DNA of 26,743 bases from CAYNYF01 sp964401385 (GCA_964401385.1 CAYNYF010000059.1:1-26743), one strand, 5' to 3'. Counted from the first letter of the stretch, positions 13,271-20,656 are shown. The notes: generated from the letters alone by a model not told the origin. Numbers and translations: made by a program.

Positions 13271-15886
13271 CTACTGAACCCACTTGACCCCTTCGATGGC
13301 AGCGGCGTGGCGGAGCATCCGCTCCTGCCAGTCGTCGTAGAAGCGCTCGTATCCCCAGTCCGAGGTGTTGCCGAGATAGGCTTCGTTTGGCCAAGTCGGC
13401 TTGTGATCGCCGTTCCAGACGCTGAATACTTTGCGGAGATACTCCTCGGCCGCCTTGACCGCGGCGCGCTTCGTCGGATCCGACGAGCGCCTGCCTTTGG
13501 CAATCGCCGCCTTCAAGAGAGTGTGGGCCTTCAGGTCGTTCATGCCGTCGGCCCAGTTGATCATGGACACGGCCCGGAGCACGCGGTCGGACTGTTTGTC
13601 GTAGGTCATTTGCCGGGCCATCTTCTGCGGCCGGCCGAGGTGCCAGGCGTGGAAGTACCTGGCGCCGGTGGTAATCATCATCATTCCCGGCTGGTAGCGG
13701 GCGGAGTCGCCCTCCTCCCTCGCCGAGCCGCAGAAGCCGAATCCCCCGCCCTGGCCCTTCACCCAGCGGTAGACTTCCGGGCCGGCCCAGTTGGCGGGGT
13801 CGTCGAAGGCGGGCGCCCGATACCACGGCATGCACACCGGCAGCGGGTCGAACTGAACGTCCAGCGTGGTCAGGGCCTCGGGGGCCACCTGATTGACCCA
13901 GCCCATGGCCGGGTCCGGCTTGCCGTTGCGCCCGCCGCCCAGGTTGGGCTCGTCCCAGGTCATGTAAATGAGGGTGGGCCATTCCGGGTGCTTTTTCCGC
14001 GCCTCCTCGATTCGCTTGATCTGGGCCTTCCAGGCCCCCTCGGCCGTCTTGAGCCTCTCCGACCAGGACTGCTGGCCCTGGTTGAAGTCCTTCGGCCGCG
14101 TCCTCTTCAGCAGCGCCCCGCCGTTCCACTTGGGTCCGAGGTCGAAATCGCTGAAGACGCAGACCCCCGCCAGCCCGTACTTCTTCAACCATTTCATCTT
14201 CCCGTCGAGTTCGTCCAGGTCCACGCGCCAGCGCCCCGCCTCGTCCTTCTCGTAGCCCAGGAACCCGCCGAAGCGGGTCAGGCAGTTGAAGCCGCTGCGG
14301 GCGTAGACCGTCAGGCCGGCGTCGTTGAAGGGCGGGTTGGAGCCCTGGAAGATCATCCCCACGAAGACGTCCCGGGGCATGGGCTGAACCATGTCCTGCA
14401 CGCGGAGCGTCAGCGGCACCGACCGGTGGAGCCTGTCCTTGCCGAACCGCACCTCCACTTTGCCGGTGTACCGTCCGACCCTGGCGTCGGGCGGCACGTG
14501 GAAGGTCAGGAAAAAGTACCTGACCCCTTTCTTGCCGCCGAGCGTCACCGGGTTGGCGCTGCCGGCGGAGCCGACGACCTTCATGTACCGCCCCCGCCCG
14601 GCGCCGACGTAGCCGGGACAGTATTCGATCAACTCCACCGGAAGGACGGAATCGCCCGCGCCCTTCAACCCCGCTCCGGCCAGGCGAACGACGACGTCCT
14701 CGATGTGGCGCGTGTGGTAGATCCCCACGCAGTAGCTGACGCGCTGACCTCTCAGGGCGCACTTGTCCAGGCGGGTGAGCTTCTCGTGCGCGTACGGAAA
14801 GACGCACCATTCGTGCTCGACGCGGCCCTTGTCGTCCAGGCGCCCCAGATACGTCGCGGCCGGCCGCGTGAACAGAAACGCGCCATCCTCGAGAAGCGGA
14901 GCGACCGCCAGGTCGAACCGAACGTCCACTTCCGGCTGCTCCATGAGCACCACGTCGTCAAGCCACCACTGACCGGACGTGGCGCCTTCGGCCATGTAGT
15001 AGTGCTTCCGCTGCCGCAGCACGAACTCCAGGCCCGCCTCGGCCTGGGCGGCCCTGGCGGCGTATCGGTCCATGCCCCAGCCGGTGACGCCGCCCTCGAA
15101 GGTGACCTTCAGCCACTCGCGCGTGCTGCACTGCGGCGTGAGCTGGCCCTCGAAGGCGGGAACCTCCTTGTCGGTGGCCGGGTCGCGCGATGTCAGCCGG
15201 AAATGGCCGCCGCCTCCGGCCTGATAGCCGAAGCGGCTGACGTTGCGCGTCCGCGACCAGGCGCCGAAGTAGTACCACGAGCCCTTGTGCAGTTTGACCT
15301 TCCGGGCGTAGCCGGCGGTGACCGTCGCGTTGTCGGCCGAGAGCATCAGCGAGCCGGCTGCGGCGTGGCCGCCGGCCGTGTCGAGCTTCGCCGGCCCGGC
15401 GAAGTGCGCCGGCCTGCCTGCAAGCTGTCGGGCAGGGCGGGCGGCAGCGGTGGCCTTGCCAGAGAAGCCCCCGTCGGCGATGAGGTTGTGCGAGCTGTTG
15501 ACCATGTCGATTCTCGCCGCCTTCTCCGAGTTCTTCGAGGTGTTGGTGATGCGGTAGCGCAGCACCTGGCCGGGCTCGATCCGGGCAATCACGAAGACGA
15601 TCTCGTCGTTGCCGGGCTGATCGTAGGGGGGGATCTTCTCGATCGCGTGCGGGACCTCCCGGCCGGACGGATCGTACACGTGAAAGCCCGCCCGGTTGAC
15701 CGCTGCCGGGTCGAGGTTGCGCCCCAAAACCGCATACACCCGCAGGATCACCGGCCAGTTCGTCTTGACTTGGCCGGAGGCGTTCTTGAGATCCACGCGC
15801 ACGTCGTAGGCGCCCTGGCTGCGCCCGGCTGCGAGCAGCAGAATTGCCGCCGCCGCAAGGATCGGACATGTTTTTTCGCGGTTCAT
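13271..15886 (-). CDS. Large secreted protein with carbohydrate-binding-like and TIM-barrel glycosidase-like domains
   Basis: The 871-residue product starts with a signal peptide (to about residue 26, RSQGA). A beta domain follows, then a CBM4/9-like jelly-roll (about 135-315: NLIADGGFSG, SWYYFGAWSRT, SGQWWLDDVVLME). After another beta region, the part from about 505 looks like an (alpha/beta)8 barrel: VFVGMIFQGSNPP, SGFNCLTRFGGF, GVCVFSDFD, then LIYMTWDEPNLGG with a likely acidic pair D645-E646. The D-E-P signature recalls GH123- or DUF4091-type proteins, but I cannot fix the family. The ATG at 15886 places the signal peptide correctly; upstream in-frame Mets at 15925 and 15955 would give an over-long n-region. 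It is the first gene of the four-gene operon. A palindromic repeat-like stretch lies at 15413-15436. Confidence 0.7.
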   Translation of the reverse strand: MNREKTCPILAAAAILLLAAGRSQGAYDVRVDLKNASGQVKTNWPVILRVYAVLGRNLDPAAVNRAGFHVYDPSGREVPHAIEKIPPYDQPGNDEIVFVIARIEPGQVLRYRITNTSKNSEKAARIDMVNSSHNLIADGGFSGKATAAARPARQLAGRPAHFAGPAKLDTAGGHAAAGSLMLSADNATVTAGYARKVKLHKGSWYYFGAWSRTRNVSRFGYQAGGGGHFRLTSRDPATDKEVPAFEGQLTPQCSTREWLKVTFEGGVTGWGMDRYAARAAQAEAGLEFVLRQRKHYYMAEGATSGQWWLDDVVLMEQPEVDVRFDLAVAPLLEDGAFLFTRPAATYLGRLDDKGRVEHEWCVFPYAHEKLTRLDKCALRGQRVSYCVGIYHTRHIEDVVVRLAGAGLKGAGDSVLPVELIEYCPGYVGAGRGRYMKVVGSAGSANPVTLGGKKGVRYFFLTFHVPPDARVGRYTGKVEVRFGKDRLHRSVPLTLRVQDMVQPMPRDVFVGMIFQGSNPPFNDAGLTVYARSGFNCLTRFGGFLGYEKDEAGRWRVDLDELDGKMKWLKKYGLAGVCVFSDFDLGPKWNGGALLKRTRPKDFNQGQQSWSERLKTAEGAWKAQIKRIEEARKKHPEWPTLIYMTWDEPNLGGGRNGKPDPAMGWVNQVAPEALTTLDVQFDPLPVCMPWYRAPAFDDPANWAGPEVYRWVKGQGGGFGFCGSAREEGDSARYQPGMMMITTGARYFHAWHLGRPQKMARQMTYDKQSDRVLRAVSMINWADGMNDLKAHTLLKAAIAKGRRSSDPTKRAAVKAAEEYLRKVFSVWNGDHKPTWPNEAYLGNTSDWGYERFYDDWQERMLRHAAAIEGVKWVQ
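15413..15436. repeat. Palindromic repeat-like stretch in the CBM-like domain
   Basis: CCTGCC (15413-15418) and GGCAGG (15431-15436) are exact inverted arms; the stretch CCTGCCTGCAAGCTGTCGGG starts at 15413. It encodes a Pro/Arg/Ala-rich patch (ARPARQLAGRPAH, about residues 149-161) unlike the surrounding beta domain. Related by word content to the units at 5819 and 13099. Confidence 0.4.
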
Positions 15887-15937
15887 TCGCCTGCCTCTGT
15901 CGTTCACGGTTTCGCTGCCTTCCATTGACCGATGGTC

Positions 15938-15966
15938 CTTGTATGCAACCGGCAAGCGGCTTGCAA
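15938..15966 (-). promoter_or_regulatory. Candidate sigma-70-type promoter of the four-gene operon
   Basis: On the minus strand TTGCAA (15961-15966) is followed after exactly 17 nt by TACAAG (15938-15943). Each hexamer matches its consensus at 4 of 6 positions. Transcription would start around 15930, about 45 nt before the ATG at 15886. The spacing is ideal but the hexamers are weak, so this is a suggestion. Confidence 0.3.
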
Positions 15967-16040
15967 GCGAATTGGGCTCCTCCGCGGGCTCCGCGTCGCC
16001 GCCTTGAGCCGCGGCGATGTCTCTTCCGCCCGATGGGCGT

Positions 16041-16425
16041 CTATTCGGCGACGATGCGGTCCACGACCAGTTGGCGGAACTCGGGCGAGAGGGTGGCGAA
16101 GTACGCGGTAAAGCCGGGCACCCGGACGATCAGGTCCGGGTAGGCCCAGGGGTCCTTGTGCGCCGCCAGGAGCTTGTCCTTGTCGATGATGTTGATGTTG
16201 AACAGCGTCCCGCCCAGGTCGAAGTGGGTCCTGATCAGGGCGGCGATCTTGGCGACGCTGTCGTCGTCGGTCAGGCCCGGGGAAAGTTCCAGTTGCATCG
16301 GACAGGTGTCGCCGTAGCCGGTCTGGACGGCGGCAATGGCCTTGGCCATGGCCGTCGCGGCGCCGTCGGTGCGGAAGCCGTTGTTGTGGTTGGCCCCATG
16401 GCTGATGGGCTCGGCCGCTCGCCGG
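16041..16425 (-). pseudogene. Glycyl radical enzyme (pyruvate formate-lyase type), C-terminal fragment
   Basis: In this frame the translation reads RRAAEPISHGANHNNGFRTD, then FDLGGTLFNINIIDKDKLL, PWAYPDLIVRVPGFTAYF and a short helix to the stop. This is the end of a glycyl radical enzyme. The RVPGF motif matches RV-x-G-Y/F, and its Gly (codon near 16113-16115) would carry the radical. A full enzyme has about 750-850 residues with a catalytic Cys in the middle; only about the last 130 remain, so it is inactive. Upstream of about 16425 the sequence switches, through a frame change, into the first codons of a phage gene. No activase gene is visible nearby. Confidence 0.75.
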
Positions 16426-16468
16426 TCGTCCACTCGCGGGAGTCGATCTTTTCGGTCAGTGTCGCCAT
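16425..16468 (-). pseudogene. 5' stub of a phage gene, copy 1
   Basis: Reading on the minus strand from ATG at 16468 gives MATLTEKIDSREWTTGERPS before the sequence becomes the glycyl-radical-enzyme fragment in another frame. SREW-T-x-G-x-x-PS openings are, as I recall, typical of planctomycete prophage tail-type proteins. A second copy of the first 10 codons starts at 16977, right behind a phage structural gene. Confidence 0.45.
16440..16468. repeat. 29-bp direct repeat, left copy
   Basis: Positions 16440-16468 match 16949-16977 in 28 of 29 bases (the single difference is G versus C at the 15th base). Both copies read MATLTEKIDS on the minus strand. They bracket the pseudopilin-like gene. 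Confidence 0.8.
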
Positions 16469-16512
16469 CGATTGCTGTTCCGGATGCCATGAGTTGGGGG
16501 TAAAGTGAGAAT

Positions 16513-16950
16513 ATGGTAAAGAAGCGACTGCTTTTTCTGGTTTCGATATTGGCCCTCATTATCGTGGCCGCACTGTACTTGGGACATATTTGCGCTATTC
16601 CGCCTACAAGCGCAACGGTCACGGCTATTACCGATTGTGCCGTTAGAACACAGTTGTTCTACCAATCGAACGATGCGTTGCCTTCGTCGCTTCGCTCTCT
16701 TCCGAAGCGAAAAGGATACGCCAACGCCATTGTCGATGGATACGGACGGGAGTTGATTTTCGAAGTTCGTGCAGATCGCCTGGTCTTTATCAGCTATGGT
16801 AAGGATGGAGTACCGGGCGGTACTGATGAGAATGCCGACATTGAGGTCCACTACATGACCCACAAGCCAGATGGCTCCTTCTGGATCGTGGAGCCCAACT
16901 GGATCGTGGAAGCAGAGCGACGCATTCGGCGCCCTCATGTTCAGGAATGA
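16513..16950 (+). CDS. Membrane-anchored pseudopilin-like (GspG C-terminal type) protein
   Basis: The 145-residue product begins with a charged start and a single transmembrane helix (about residues 5-25). The globular part has the GspG-like layout LPSSLRSLPK, then DGYGRELIFEV and FISYGKDGVPGGTDENADI, which in GspG binds calcium at the pilin tip. There is no prepilin-peptidase site (G/A-F-x-x-x-E), so the protein is probably a membrane-anchored relative rather than a processed pilin. It is read opposite to all neighbours, has visibly lower GC, and lies between 29-bp direct repeats. No other secretion gene is near. The ATG at 16513 is preceded by a weak GTGAG at about 4 nt. Confidence 0.65.
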   Translation: MVKKRLLFLVSILALIIVAALYLGHICAIPPTSATVTAITDCAVRTQLFYQSNDALPSSLRSLPKRKGYANAIVDGYGRELIFEVRADRLVFISYGKDGVPGGTDENADIEVHYMTHKPDGSFWIVEPNWIVEAERRIRRPHVQE

Positions 16951-16977
16951 GTCGATCTTTTCCGTCAGTGTCGCCAT
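16949..16977. repeat. 29-bp direct repeat, right copy
   Basis: Right-hand copy of the 16440-16468 repeat; it overlaps the last two bases of the pseudopilin stop codon. On the minus strand it holds the start (ATG at 16977) of the phage gene that follows the 16982-17422 gene by 4 bp, so this copy seems to be in the original context. Confidence 0.8.
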
Positions 16978-16981
16978 AAGT

Positions 16982-17422
16982 CTATGTGAAGCTCACTCCT
17001 TCGGCGTTGCGGAGCGGACGGGTGTTGCGTTCGATCTTGTCGATGCCGCCCGCGATGCGGTCGGTGACCCCACCGGCCTGGAGGCCCAGGACGTTGGCGG
17101 CCACGAACGTGCCCTGCGCGCCGGTCTTGGACGCCTGCCCGGCCAACAGGTCGCCGGCCTTCTGGTTCGCCCGCTCTGGGCCGATGACCACGCTGCGGCG
17201 GCCGCGGTCGTAGCCGAAGAAGATGAAACGCCGCAGCAGGCCCGTGCGCGAGCTCGGCGGCTCGCCCGGGGCGCTGGTCGCTTTGCGCCTGCGGATGCCG
17301 TGCCTGGCGGCGGTGCGGACGAACGCGCCGAACCGGCCGAGCACGCGTCTGCTCCCGGCGTCGGCCTTTCTACGGACCTTGTCGCGGTCGAAGAACATCT
17401 GCTTGGTGACCATACCGATCAC
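16982..17422 (-). CDS. Phage structural protein, HK97 gp10-like (head-tail/neck) family
   Basis: This 146-residue protein reads MFFDRDKVRRKADAGSRRVL, then GAFVRTAARHGIRRRK, APGEPPSSRTGLLRRFIFF and SVVIGPERANQ. The order K-x-G-A-x-V-R, then PGEPP-x-x-x-TG-x-L and VVIGP, is what I know from gp10-like head-tail connection proteins in prophages. Such proteins close or connect the head after DNA packaging. Its start overlaps the previous gene by 4 bp (ATGA) and the next phage start follows 4 bp after its stop, a typical phage operon layout. No terminase, portal or capsid gene is in the window, so this is a remnant. Confidence 0.6.
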   Translation of the reverse strand: MIGMVTKQMFFDRDKVRRKADAGSRRVLGRFGAFVRTAARHGIRRRKATSAPGEPPSSRTGLLRRFIFFGYDRGRRSVVIGPERANQKAGDLLAGQASKTGAQGTFVAANVLGLQAGGVTDRIAGGIDKIERNTRPLRNAEGVSFT

Positions 17423-17715
17423 GGCAGTGTCCTCTCCTGAGCGGCGGTCAGAAGCTGCTTGGCCCGGGCGACGACCTGCTGCCTGCTGAAGCCCGCCAAG
17501 TCCGCCACCGCCAGTAGGAGCGTCCGCTCGGGCAGGCGGTCCGCCTCATCCGGCTCCGGCTCGGCCGGCGGGACTACGGGCGCCAGCGTCAGCGGCTCGT
17601 CGCTCTCGATCCGGGCCGGGCCGCGGATGATCCCGCGCAGGCGGCCCGTGGCCGTCCGCACGGCCACGGCACCCGTTCCCGCCAACATCTCCGCGGTGAT
17701 CTTGTAGACGGCCAT
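17419..17715 (-). CDS. Small prophage protein of unknown function
   Basis: The 98-residue product opens MAVYKITAEMLAGTGAVAVR and has a Pro/Glu-rich middle (VPPAEPEPDEADRL). No catalytic motif is visible. Its start overlaps the stop of the glycine-rich frame upstream (TGATG) and its stop overlaps the start of the gp10-like gene, so translational coupling is likely. Placement between tail-fibre-like and neck-like genes makes a structural or assembly role likely. Confidence 0.5.
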   Translation of the reverse strand: MAVYKITAEMLAGTGAVAVRTATGRLRGIIRGPARIESDEPLTLAPVVPPAEPEPDEADRLPERTLLLAVADLAGFSRQQVVARAKQLLTAAQERTLP

Positions 17716-17966
17716 CAGAGAACCTCCCTGACCACGAGAATGCCGTCAGAGCCCGCGCCGCCGTTGCCGCCGGTACCGTTGCCGGCCCCGCCCGTGCCGC
17801 CGGCTTTCAGGATGCTTGCGCCCTCGTCCTCGAAGCGGTGGCACAGGATTGCCAAGCAGCCCCCGCCGGCTCCGCCTCCGCCCCCGCCGCCGCTCTGACT
17901 GGCAGCCGTACCGTCATCGCCACGAACGTCGATGATCGCTCCGGCCCGCTCGCTCAGGCGTCCGTC
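17715..17966 (-). pseudogene. C-terminal end of a glycine-rich phage tail-fibre-like protein, 5' missing
   Basis: The frame from about 17966 down to TGA at 17715-17717 has no usable ATG and reads SERAGAIIDVRGDDG, a run of Gly (about 8 in 12 residues), AILCHRFEDEGASILKAGG, then TGGAGNGTGGNGGAGSDG. Gly-rich sheets like this occur in tail-fibre and receptor-binding proteins. The upstream part is replaced by the 3' end of the 17954-18229 gene, so only the tail is left. It is absent from simple ATG-based gene calls. Confidence 0.5.
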
Positions 17967-18229
17967 TTAAGAGTGCTTCTGATCGTCTGCTCATACTCGG
18001 GGAAGTAGCGGCTGATCGCGGAGAGGTCAAAAGACGACAAGATGCTCGTGTTGGGTTCTCGCTCCAACAGGAACTCGAAGGACTTTTCCACTAGTGTCTC
18101 TGATGACAGGGCGCCTCCCGTGAGCTGCTGGTAGTAATCTGGCTGCACGATGACGCGGTGCCGGGTGGTCGTGCCGGACTCGACCGTTACCTCGAATGTC
18201 GTCTCGTCGATCGTCTTCACGTCGATCAT
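17954..18229 (-). CDS. Conserved hypothetical protein, about 91 residues
   Basis: From the ATG at 18229, with AGGAGAG 5 nt upstream, the product reads MIDVKTIDETTFEVTVESG, a beta-rich start, then PDYYQQLTGG and LVEKSFEFLLEREPNTSILSS and FDLSAISRYFPEYEQTI. I recognise the segment EFLLEREPNTSIL-x-x-FDL and YFPEYE as belonging to a widespread small bacterial family without an assigned function. It is complete in length. No signal peptide or membrane helix is seen. An upstream in-frame Met at 18355 would add a low-complexity, Arg/His-rich extension, so it was rejected. Confidence 0.65.
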   Translation of the reverse strand: MIDVKTIDETTFEVTVESGTTTRHRVIVQPDYYQQLTGGALSSETLVEKSFEFLLEREPNTSILSSFDLSAISRYFPEYEQTIRSTLKTDA

Positions 18230-18327
18230 TGTCGCTCTCCTGTCTTGTACTGTATGCAATTGGCCGGGGGACATAATATCGCGCCGCCGTCCTCGGTTGT
18301 GGGCTGCCAACCTATGATCAGCATGGC

Positions 18328-18618
18328 CTACTTCCGCGCCCGCACAAAGCACCACCGCCCAAGTAGTGCCGACTGGAACGTCGGGACCGTGAGTCCTGCC
18401 TCTCGCAAAGCCGCCTCAAGCTCCTGCCTGCCGAAAGGAACATGCCGCCAGAATCGATTGAAACAGAATGGCGAATCGGAAAGCAGGGCTTCCCCAAACG
18501 AAAAGACTCCCCCGGGCCGCGGCAAGCCCGGGTCTTCCAGGACGCGCGGCGCTTCGAAATGCCGCAGGATCCACGCCCGCGCCCGCGTGTTCATCAGCCA
18601 TCTCTCGAACGACCGCAT
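18328..18618 (-). pseudogene. Class I SAM-methyltransferase with its SAM-binding core deleted
   Basis: The 96 codons from ATG 18618 read MRSFERWLMNTRARAWILRH, then FEAPRVLEDPGLPRPGG, then directly VFSFGEALLSDSPFCFNRFW and a tail with ELEAALREAGLTVPTF and GRWCFVRARK. The first part looks like the N-terminus of a UbiE-like methyltransferase just before its G-x-G-x-G motif. The second looks like the strand and C-terminal helix after an LxPGG motif. The middle of about 100 residues, with motifs I-III, is missing, and the join falls at a PGG near 18508-18513. This would fit a deletion between two similar PGG coding sequences. The family call is from memory, and the product should be inactive. Confidence 0.45.
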
Positions 18619-18659
18619 CCGCACGTTCAGCCCCTTGCCGGTAGCCCCGTCTATCTTAT

Positions 18660-19560
18660 CGGCCGGGCCTGCGCCCCGCGCAGGCCCGAAGGGGCCTCTT
18701 CGCGCCGACCTGCACGGCGGCCCGAAGGGACCGAAGGCCGAACTGCCTGCGCGCGTCCTCATGGTAGCGCAGAGGCAACGTCATCATCCAGAGGTCACTG
18801 GCGAAGGCTTCGGCCGCCTCGACATCGTCAGCGAGTCATCGCTTCTCTGTGCCTGGTACCCAGTTCCACTCCCTGTTCCGCCGGCACACCCATGGCACAT
18901 CGACCAGTGCGGCCCAGGCCCTCTGCTGGCCCGCGAGGCTATCCAGCGCAGCTTCGTAGACGGGATGAACACTCCGCTGTACCTCACGGTCTTCGGGCCC
19001 GACATCCCGGAAGGCTGTCGGTATAGCTTCATTAAGGAGGTCGGTCCATTCAGACGGGCTGACCTGGTTCAGGTGCGTTCGCAGACCCACCGTCTGGCGC
19101 AGCCAGGACTCCACTGCGGCGCGGTCTTCGCCAAAGGCGTCCAGATCAATGGCCGGAAGGAATGGCCCAATCGCCCGGATGGTCTCGAGGTCTGGCAGCC
19201 AGCACTTGCCCAAGCCCGATGGCTCAACTCGCCCCGGGCGACAAGGCGGCACGCAGTGCGCTTTCAGATCTTCCCACCACCGAGCGGGCACCGCCTATGG
19301 CAGCCTCCCTCCGCCACGAGGTCCCTCACATGCCACCTGAATCTTGGCAGGATCGGCATAGCAGCCATCCCAGTGGCGGCTGATAAGCCGCAGCAGTACC
19401 TCATAGCATTCCCGCAGTTCCCACAGTTCTGGCGACGCCATATCCAATCGGGCTCCCCGCGCCCGTGCAATCCTCACCATGACTCCCAAGCTCCCACAAA
19501 CCCACAGGTGCATCAAGAGTTGACCCATCTGTCCCGCGAAACTCCAACACCCGCCACAAA
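18660..19560 (-). pseudogene. Fragment of a large unknown protein with two in-frame stop codons
   Basis: One single minus-strand frame stays protein-like from about 19560 to 18670. It reads MGQLLMHLWV, WELRECYEVLLRLISRHWDG, ARWWEDLKAHCVPPCRPG, LPDLETIRAIGPFLPAIDLD, SWLRQTVGLRTHLNQVSPSE, VPWVCRRNREWNWVPGTEKR and FASDLWMMTLPLRYHEDARR. It is broken only by TAG at 19295-19297 (between RLP and AVPARWW) and TGA at 18836-18838 (between TEKR and LADDVEAAE). Both could come from single changes (Gln to TAG, Trp or Arg to TGA). Family uncertain; the style recalls very large ATPase or sacsin-like proteins. Both termini are missing. Downstream it runs into the palindrome at 18665-18687. Confidence 0.55.
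18665..18687. repeat. Perfect 10-bp inverted repeat, REP-like
   Basis: GGGCCTGCGC (18665-18674) and GCGCAGGCCC (18678-18687) are exact complements around CCC. GGGGCC and GGGACC words with GAAG spacers continue to about 18740. It lies between the broken large gene and the methyltransferase remnant. No T-run is present. Confidence 0.6.
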
Positions 19561-19612
19561 CTCCTCCCGACGCCAGCGGTCAAATATCGCGTCTCCACCC
19601 CCACGTACTCCT

Positions 19613-20656
19613 TCATCCCCTCCCGCTCCTATATCCACTTTCGTACATTGCTACAATATTCTCGACAGGGCTTACCGGCTGAATGTTGTGGCACGGCGCG
19701 AGAATATAGCCACCGCCCCTTCCCAGAATTCGTACGTTGTCCTCCACCTCCTGTTCGACCTCCTTCACCGATCCGAATGCAAGTGTATATTGGTTGTCCA
19801 TCCCGCCGTGGAATATGAGCCCATCCCCGAAATCACGCTTCAGTCCTTCCCGCTCCATTCCCCTGCACCGCCACTGAACCGGATTCAGCACGTCAATACC
19901 CGCCTCGATCATGTCGGGCAAGATATCCCGCACGGCACCATCGCTATGATGGAAAACAAAAGCGCCGCCTTCGTGTGCCAGGTCTATCATCGCTTTCATG
20001 CCCGGCAGGAAAAACCTACGAATGTGCTCGGGAGAATACATAAGCCCTTCCTGCCCACCGAGGTCCTCGGCGACGTACGTAATCATGACTTCTCCCGGAA
20101 TCTGCTCGTAAATCCTTTGTGTATTCACGTGGCACAGGTGAAACATCTTATCTAAACAGTAGTCAACGATTTCCGGGTTCTCTATCAGATCGATGAACGC
20201 CTGCTCGTCTCCACGGAGTTCCTTGTACGTGAGGAACGGTTCTGAGCCACCACCTCGGATGGGACGGTCCTTCTTGCCTTCGATTTGCCCGGCTATCCCT
20301 GAGTAATCCCACCAATCAGGATCGGGCCAGGTGTAGTTCTTTTCGATCTCCTCCACGCTTCCGTATTCGGAGAGCGGGTGGGAGACCACTTCGTTGTACA
20401 CGCCTGTCCCATAGTCAACGGGTGCGGAGCGAATACCGAAAACGCTCGTATGGTCTGGAAGCGGCGGCCCAACGTATCTGGGGCTGACGGTTACAGGGGC
20501 GTCAATGTGGAGGCGGGCAAAGACTTCGTCCATGTTATCGCAACCAAGATGCTTCATGATCTTGCGATTCACTTCTCCGGTTGCCCACCAATCCATCGGG
20601 AGCCGGTCGGGTCGTTGCCTGTTAAGTACGGCAAGCCAACGTTCACGTGGCGTCAT
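19613..20656 (-). CDS. Uroporphyrinogen decarboxylase (URO-D)-family protein, probably a corrinoid/methyltransfer enzyme
   Basis: The 347-residue product opens MTPRERWLAVLNRQRPDRLP, the usual start of URO-D-fold proteins of the MtaA/CmuA type. Internal landmarks are YVAEDLGGQEGLMYSPEHIR, FVFHHSDGAVRDILPDMIEA, LIFHGGMDNQYTLAFG and the end GGGYILAPCHNIQPVSPVEN. The H-x-x-G-x-x and late C-H-N-I-Q-P residues fit zinc-binding methyltransferases of the family rather than heme-pathway HemE. Length is normal and the gene looks intact. GC is clearly lower than in the neighbouring operons, which hints at transfer. AAAGG lies about 10 nt before the ATG. There is no operon partner, so the substrate is unknown. 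Confidence 0.8.
   Translation of the reverse strand: MTPRERWLAVLNRQRPDRLPMDWWATGEVNRKIMKHLGCDNMDEVFARLHIDAPVTVSPRYVGPPLPDHTSVFGIRSAPVDYGTGVYNEVVSHPLSEYGSVEEIEKNYTWPDPDWWDYSGIAGQIEGKKDRPIRGGGSEPFLTYKELRGDEQAFIDLIENPEIVDYCLDKMFHLCHVNTQRIYEQIPGEVMITYVAEDLGGQEGLMYSPEHIRRFFLPGMKAMIDLAHEGGAFVFHHSDGAVRDILPDMIEAGIDVLNPVQWRCRGMEREGLKRDFGDGLIFHGGMDNQYTLAFGSVKEVEQEVEDNVRILGRGGGYILAPCHNIQPVSPVENIVAMYESGYRSGRG

Noticed and set aside
11423..15928. Plus-strand frame of 1501 codons, and another of 999 codons at 7713-10712
   Set aside because: They lie antisense to the four secreted-protein genes. Their translations are Arg/Gly/Pro/Val-rich without any domain, as expected of the antisense frame in GC-rich DNA, while the minus-strand genes have signal peptides, SD sites and motifs.
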